Assembly (NCBI GenBank): GCA_041750915.1
Contig: JBGSYJ010000380.1
Location: 1 to 19,428 of the forward strand
Reading direction: 5' to 3'
Source: JBGSYJ01 sp041750915
Lineage (GTDB): Bacteria; Acidobacteriota; Thermoanaerobaculia; Gp7-AA8
Length of the DNA stretch: 19,428 nucleotides
Shown: positions 16,006 to 19,428 of the stretch, one piece after another
How positions within the stretch are numbered: the stretch's first letter is position 1
Layout: the number at the start of each line of letters is the position of its first letter
Translations under genes and position numbers: made by a program
Notes under the pieces: generated by a model
What the model saw: only the letters and a program-made list of their open reading frames with translations
Database searches by the model: none
Told to the model about the DNA's origin: nothing

Positions 16006-17411
16006 CAGTGGTCTCCCCGTTGGCCTACGGATGACGATCGCTCGCCGCTTCCCATGGCGTCTTCGCGCTGCATCATTTCGGTTCCATTGAGTGCCCGGTC
16101 CAGGTTGTTGCGTGCCGACCAGTACGCGAGCTGTGCGTCGATGTACTCCCGATGCGCCCTCGCCTCATTCTGTCGGGCTTCGAGCACCTGGTAGACACCG
16201 ACGAGCATCGAGTTCTGCTGAAGTTTTGTCAGCTCGACGATTCGTGCACGCCGCGGCAGGAGAACGTCGCGGTAGTAGTCGACGCGTGCCCGCGCCGACA
16301 TCAGACTTTGTCGCGCGGCACGGATCTCGGAACTCGCCTGGGCCGTCACCAGCGCGAGCTGGTGACGCGCGCGGAGATACTCTGCCTCCGCACGGTTGCG
16401 GGCTGCGCGGCCGCTGTTGAAGATGGGGATTGGAAACTCGATGCCCGGTCCCGTGGTCCTGCTTCCGTCCGGCTCCCGTTCGTGATGAACATCGACGACG
16501 ATCTCTCCGAGGGCGGCGAGACGTGCGATCGGGACACTCCGCTCGGCAATCGCAACTTCCCTGCGTGCGATGTCGATGTCGAGCCGCCGGGTGAGTGCGA
16601 GAGAGGTGATCTCTTCGTCGCTCATCTCCTCGGCCGGCGGCTGTGGAAACTCGCTCGGAATCGACCACGCCATCCCGTCATCGCGCAGCCCCATGGCGCG
16701 AATCAGCGCTTCACGCCTCAGCATGACGCGCTCCTCTGCTTCGGCCAGAGCCAGTTTCGATTCCTCGTAGACGGCCTGTTCGTGCTCGAGATCGAGATCG
16801 GTGATGTTGCCCGCCGTATGCTGGCGGATCGCAAGCTCAGTCGAGGCGATCGCGGCGTCGGAGATCGTCTCGCTTTGCGTGAGATTCTGGGAGGCCGCCA
16901 GTAGGGCGTAATAATCGCTGCGTACATCCGCCGAAAATGCGAGAACTTCGCGAGACACGCGAAGCTTCGCTGCCTCGAACATGTCCCGCCCGAGAGCCCG
17001 GCGTCGCGGAAGCTGGATCAGCTCGATCAGCGACTGTGCGAGCGTGATCTCGAACGGCCGGAAAGGCTCTCCCGGACCTCGGGTCTCGATCTCCACGATG
17101 GGATTGGAGATCGTGCTCGCTTCAATGAGATCAGCTCGCGCGATTCCGACCTCCGCGAGGATCACCTGGAGCCGAGGATTGTTGATCATCGCCACGGCGA
17201 CGGCTTTGTCCGCATCGAGCTCGCCTTCGAGCATTCCCAGCACGCGAGGGTCGTCCGTCATGCGCGGCTGATCCTGGAACTCGAGCTCCTGATTCGCGCG
17301 CTCGTTCACGGACTGCGAGATCTCCGGCACTCCTGCGTCCCGAGCGACGCTTGCGCAGCCGCCAAGGATCAGGATCGCGAGGCCGGCTGAAACGTGAGGC
17401 ATTCGTATCAT
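16005..17411 (-). CDS. TolC family outer-membrane efflux lipoprotein
   Basis: The 468-residue protein has a lipoprotein signal with lipobox LGGC (Cys19) and long helical stretches rich in Glu, Arg and Ala in two repeats, the usual TolC/CusC build: a trimeric barrel and periplasmic tunnel. The repeat halves each contain the A...NP.l....E.giA.aDl type segment; the first reads NNPRLQVILAEVGIARADLIEAS (split after Ile96). It normally works with an RND or other inner-membrane pump through a membrane-fusion protein, but neither is in the window. The start ATG 17411 overlaps the stop of the MDHS lipoprotein by four bases (ATGA) and has AGGGG upstream; its own stop overlaps the oxidase start. Copper efflux is inferred from context. 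Confidence 0.9.
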   Translation of the reverse strand: MIRMPHVSAGLAILILGGCASVARDAGVPEISQSVNERANQELEFQDQPRMTDDPRVLGMLEGELDADKAVAVAMINNPRLQVILAEVGIARADLIEASTISNPIVEIETRGPGEPFRPFEITLAQSLIELIQLPRRRALGRDMFEAAKLRVSREVLAFSADVRSDYYALLAASQNLTQSETISDAAIASTELAIRQHTAGNITDLDLEHEQAVYEESKLALAEAEERVMLRREALIRAMGLRDDGMAWSIPSEFPQPPAEEMSDEEITSLALTRRLDIDIARREVAIAERSVPIARLAALGEIVVDVHHEREPDGSRTTGPGIEFPIPIFNSGRAARNRAEAEYLRARHQLALVTAQASSEIRAARQSLMSARARVDYYRDVLLPRRARIVELTKLQQNSMLVGVYQVLEARQNEARAHREYIDAQLAYWSARNNLDRALNGTEMMQREDAMGSGERSSSVGQRGDH

Positions 17412-18262
17412 GGGTGGTTCCCCTTGTCGTGCCCTGTACCGGTGGATTTACTCGCCTCCATGAGTGAGCCGGGAGCGGCCCGGTCGAGTGAATCTCCAGT
17501 CAAAGTTTTCGATGGACGAATTGCCGCCATCCCCGAGCTCGTCGTCGCTCTGGCAGGAGTCCGAGCGCCGAAATCGGGATTCTGCATCCGCGACGGGTCC
17601 ATTCCCGGCAGGTTCGAATGGTCCATGCCCGCCATGCCCGTGCTTCCGGCCGGAACACCCGCAGGAGCGAGACTGCCCTCGACGGGACCCCACAGGCCAC
17701 CGGGGGGAATCGTGCCACCGCCATGCTGCATACCGGCCATGCCGCCCTGGATCTGCGAGTGGTCCATTCCTGACATGCTGCCAGTGTGCTGCGAGTGATC
17801 CGTCCCGCTCGCGCTTTCCGTCGCATGCTGCGAGTGGTCCATCCCCGCCGCTCCTCCCGTAGCGAGCTGCGAGTGATCCATTCCCGCTATGCTTCCCGAC
17901 TGCATCCTCGAGTGGTCCATCCCGGCCATGCTCCCGGACTGCATCGTCGAGTGATCCATCCCCTCCATACTCCCGGACAGCATCTGCGAATGATCCATCT
18001 CCGCCATGCTTCCAGTCGCATGCTGCGAGTGATCCATCCCCGACACGTTGCCGGCAGGCGAGGCCTTCGCATCGGGCACGGCATGCCCGCCATGGGCATG
18101 ACCACCACCGATTTCAACACCTTTACTTTTCGCTTCCTCATAGGCTGCTGCGCTTTTGCTGGCCGTAGACTCTCTGCCGCCGCACGCGGCAAGGATTACA
18201 GCCATTGCAACGCCCGCAACCGTAGTCGATGCACGCAGAAAATCAGATCGTACGAGATCCAT
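17408..18262 (-). CDS. His/Met-rich lipoprotein with tandem MDHS copper-binding repeats
   Basis: This 284-residue lipoprotein (lipobox LAAC, Cys27) is dominated by a tandem array at residues 76-177. It has eight units of 12-13 residues, consensus MDHSQMxSGSMAG; one unit starts TDHS and some carry His in place of the first Met. A short HAHGGHAV patch precedes the array. MQHGGG, MDHSN and MDPSRM follow as decayed units, then a Pro/Gly-rich tail. The DHSxM pattern matches the Asp-His-Ser-x-Met-x-x-Met repeats of CopA/PcoA-type copper proteins, which bind copper in the periplasm, so copper storage or delivery is the likely role. AGGAG lies six bases before ATG 18262. It overlaps the TolC gene by four bases. 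I know of no named family for the whole protein. Confidence 0.85.
   Translation of the reverse strand: MDLVRSDFLRASTTVAGVAMAVILAACGGRESTASKSAAAYEEAKSKGVEIGGGHAHGGHAVPDAKASPAGNVSGMDHSQHATGSMAEMDHSQMLSGSMEGMDHSTMQSGSMAGMDHSRMQSGSIAGMDHSQLATGGAAGMDHSQHATESASGTDHSQHTGSMSGMDHSQIQGGMAGMQHGGGTIPPGGLWGPVEGSLAPAGVPAGSTGMAGMDHSNLPGMDPSRMQNPDFGARTPARATTSSGMAAIRPSKTLTGDSLDRAAPGSLMEASKSTGTGHDKGNHP
17732..18037 (-). repeat. 39-bp tandem repeat array encoding MDHS units
   Basis: Eight adjacent in-frame units, six of 39 bases and two of 36, make up 306 bases of the lipoprotein gene. On the plus strand the word CGAGTG(A/G)TCCAT recurs once per unit. The codons for D-H-S are highly alike between units while the other positions vary, as expected from duplication followed by drift. 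Unit number could change by slippage or recombination without shifting the frame. Confidence 0.92.
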
Positions 18263-18265
18263 TGA

Positions 18266-18273
18266 GAGCTCCT
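18266..18273 (-). promoter_or_regulatory. Ribosome-binding site of the MDHS lipoprotein
   Basis: AGGAGCT on the minus strand lies directly ahead of ATG 18262 with standard spacing and supports that start. Confidence 0.7.
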
Positions 18274-18398
18274 GAACTTGTGACTGGCAACTCGAATGTC
18301 AGAAAAGACCTCGAGCCCGACTTCCGTCTTTGCCGGAAAGGAGAAGGGGCGACAGCGGCAGAGACACCGAAGGCGTCTAGCGGTCGCGGTAGGGGGGA

Positions 18399-18809
18399 TC
18401 AGATGCGGAAGGTCTGGAGCAGCACGTTGCTGCCTACATCCTGGTCGCAGCGAAGAGCGCCAAGACTCACCTGGTTGCGAAGACCCTTGCGGTCTGCAGG
18501 AATCAAGTTTCGATGTGAGGCGTCGGGAAGCACCGCCGAATAGCGAGCCAGGAGCTCAGTCGAGAACTTCGACTGCTGGTTCTGCTTCTCCGATGCAGGA
18601 ACCTGCTCTTGCTCCTCAGCGCCGTGATGCTGACCCGTCATCATCCCGGCCGCCATCGTACAGAGCGGCGCAACCGTATGGATGACCTTGTGAAACGGAA
18701 GAACACAGCATCCGAAAATAAAAACTGTCGCAGCAAGCGCGGGCACGGTGGTCCCGAGCACGATCGAAGTCGCGATGGTCGCGCGTTTCATGGCCACGGG
18801 TGCCTGCAA
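18399..18809 (-). CDS. Small membrane protein of unknown function in the copper cluster
   Basis: I do not recognise this protein. It has a hydrophobic N-terminus (about 40 residues, with GCC and a later LCTMAAGMM) followed by GQHHG, a charged Gln/Glu-rich linker and a C-terminal part ending LLQTFRI. The paired Cys, His and Met residues near the membrane edge would suit metal binding, but that is a guess. The start is uncertain: TTG 18809 has GGAGG eight bases upstream and is the best supported; ATG 18791 and GTG 18797 or 18845 are in the same frame. It lies 61 bases after the P-type ATPase stop and 136 bases before the MDHS lipoprotein, with no visible terminator, so it may be cotranscribed with both. 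Confidence 0.6.
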   Translation of the reverse strand: MQAPVAMKRATIATSIVLGTTVPALAATVFIFGCCVLPFHKVIHTVAPLCTMAAGMMTGQHHGAEEQEQVPASEKQNQQSKFSTELLARYSAVLPDASHRNLIPADRKGLRNQVSLGALRCDQDVGSNVLLQTFRI

Positions 18810-18817
18810 GTCTGATT

Positions 18818-18822
18818 CCTCC
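18818..18822 (-). promoter_or_regulatory. Ribosome-binding site that favours a TTG start for the small membrane protein
   Basis: GGAGG on the minus strand is eight bases before TTG 18809, 20 before GTG 18797 and 26 before ATG 18791, so TTG is the best-placed start codon. Confidence 0.5.
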
Positions 18823-18870
18823 GGGTCACAAGCGTCGGTCGGCACATATCATTCCCTCGTGAGCGAGCCA

Positions 18871-19428
18871 TCAAATTTTCGCATTCCGCAGGCGCAGCGC
18901 ATTTGCAATGACTGACACTGAGCTGAAACTCATGGCCGCGGCCGCAATCAGCGGACTGAGCAACATGCCGGTGAATGGATAGAGTACGCCGGCCGCGATC
19001 GGCACGCCGGCGGCGTTGTAGATGAACGCAAAGAACAGGTTCTGCCTGATGTTGCGCATGGTCGCGTCGCTCAGCCGCCGAGCTCGAACGATTCCGCGAA
19101 GATCACCCTTCACGAGCGTCACGTCGGCCGCTTCCATCGCGACATCCGTTCCGGTTCCCATTGCGATTCCCACTTCCGCCTGCGCAAGCGCAGGAGCATC
19201 GTTGATCCCGTCTCCCGCCATCGCCACGACTTTCCCAGCCTCCTGCAGCCGCTTCACTTCAGCCGCTTTCTGGTCAGGGAGAACTTCGGCAATCACTTCA
19301 TCAATCGAGAGCCGGGCTGCAACAGCATCGGCCGTCGTCCTGCTGTCTCCAGTCATCATCACGATCCGGATTCCCTCCTCGTGCAACTGCCGGATCGCTT
19401 CTGCGGTCGTCTCCTTGATCGGATCGGC
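18871..19428 (-). CDS. copA: Copper-translocating P1B-1 ATPase, C-terminal part (5' end outside window)
   Basis: The reading frame is open to the window edge, so only the last ~185 residues are present. They contain the end of the P and N region (DPIKETTAEAIRQL, MTGD, the hinge AGDGINDAPALAQAEVGIAMG) and the last two membrane helices. Copper specificity can be read from these helices: N-x6-YN-x4-P in NLFFAFIYNAAGVP and MxxSS in MSFSS are the P1B-1 Cu+ signature. The protein would pump Cu(I) from the cytoplasm to the periplasm using ATP. The frame runs past TTG 19384-19386, which is not a start. It is the first gene of the minus-strand copper cluster seen here. Confidence 0.95.
   Translation of the reverse strand, partial: ADPIKETTAEAIRQLHEEGIRIVMMTGDSRTTADAVAARLSIDEVIAEVLPDQKAAEVKRLQEAGKVVAMAGDGINDAPALAQAEVGIAMGTGTDVAMEAADVTLVKGDLRGIVRARRLSDATMRNIRQNLFFAFIYNAAGVPIAAGVLYPFTGMLLSPLIAAAAMSFSSVSVIANALRLRNAKI

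Noticed and set aside
17732..18037. CRISPR-like array
   Set aside because: The units are adjacent with no spacers, are in frame and encode a metal-binding motif.
17786..18265. Plus-strand open frame with repeats of the RVIHP type opposite the MDHS array
   Set aside because: The repeats are simply the complement of the 39-bp units. The minus-strand frame has a signal peptide, a ribosome-binding site and operon overlaps, and this one has none.

Overview
The window is about 19.4 kb of fairly GC-rich bacterial DNA with no RNA gene, phage gene or insertion sequence that I can see. The gene families, and above all several kinds of dispersed palindromic repeat between genes, remind me of Acidobacteriota or a related soil or metagenomic lineage. 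No marker gene here proves that, so treat it as a guess.

Layout. (1) 196-8662, plus strand: a giant exported alpha-2-macroglobulin-like protein, then penicillin-binding protein 1C. This is the classic bacterial yfhM-pbpC pairing, thought to trap proteases and repair the wall. The 313-base gap between the two genes holds a triple-nested inverted repeat. (2) 8671-9449: a GNAT acetyltransferase with its own near-consensus sigma-70 promoter. (3) 9450-9792: a gene-free convergent region with a perfect 32-bp inverted repeat, a 14-bp direct repeat and a hairpin repeat. The 32-bp repeat also occurs at the left edge of the window. (4) 9793-11705: a YheT-type alpha/beta hydrolase (minus) and recO (plus) diverge from a region built of CTCTAG heptads. 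Both appear to have a -10 box almost touching the start codon, which suggests leaderless mRNAs. (5) 11862-19428, all minus strand: a copper-handling cluster. In transcription order it has the C-terminal part of a Cu+ P1B-type ATPase (cut by the window end), a small membrane protein, a His/Met-rich lipoprotein with a tandem MDHS array, a TolC-family lipoprotein, a Tat-exported two-domain multicopper oxidase with a C-terminal heavy-metal-binding domain, a membrane-anchored cytochrome c, a small exported DUF5666-like protein, a DUF305 protein that looks short at its N-terminus, and a BNR/sialidase-fold lipoprotein.

How the cluster may work (inference): the ATPase exports Cu(I) from the cytoplasm. 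The MDHS lipoprotein and the Met-rich DUF305 protein buffer it in the envelope. The multicopper oxidase converts it to less toxic Cu(II), and the TolC-like protein gives an outer-membrane exit. The cytochrome could exchange electrons with these redox steps. Stop/start overlaps of 4 and 1 bases join the MDHS lipoprotein, TolC and oxidase genes, so those three are probably made together. No copper regulator and no RND or membrane-fusion partner for the TolC protein lies in the window.

The best candidate for something not well described is the stand-alone MDHS-repeat lipoprotein. It carries the DHSxM copper-binding repeat known from inside CopA/PcoA-type proteins, here moved to its own tandem-repeat gene and coupled to an oxidase that lacks such repeats but has gained a metal-binding tail.
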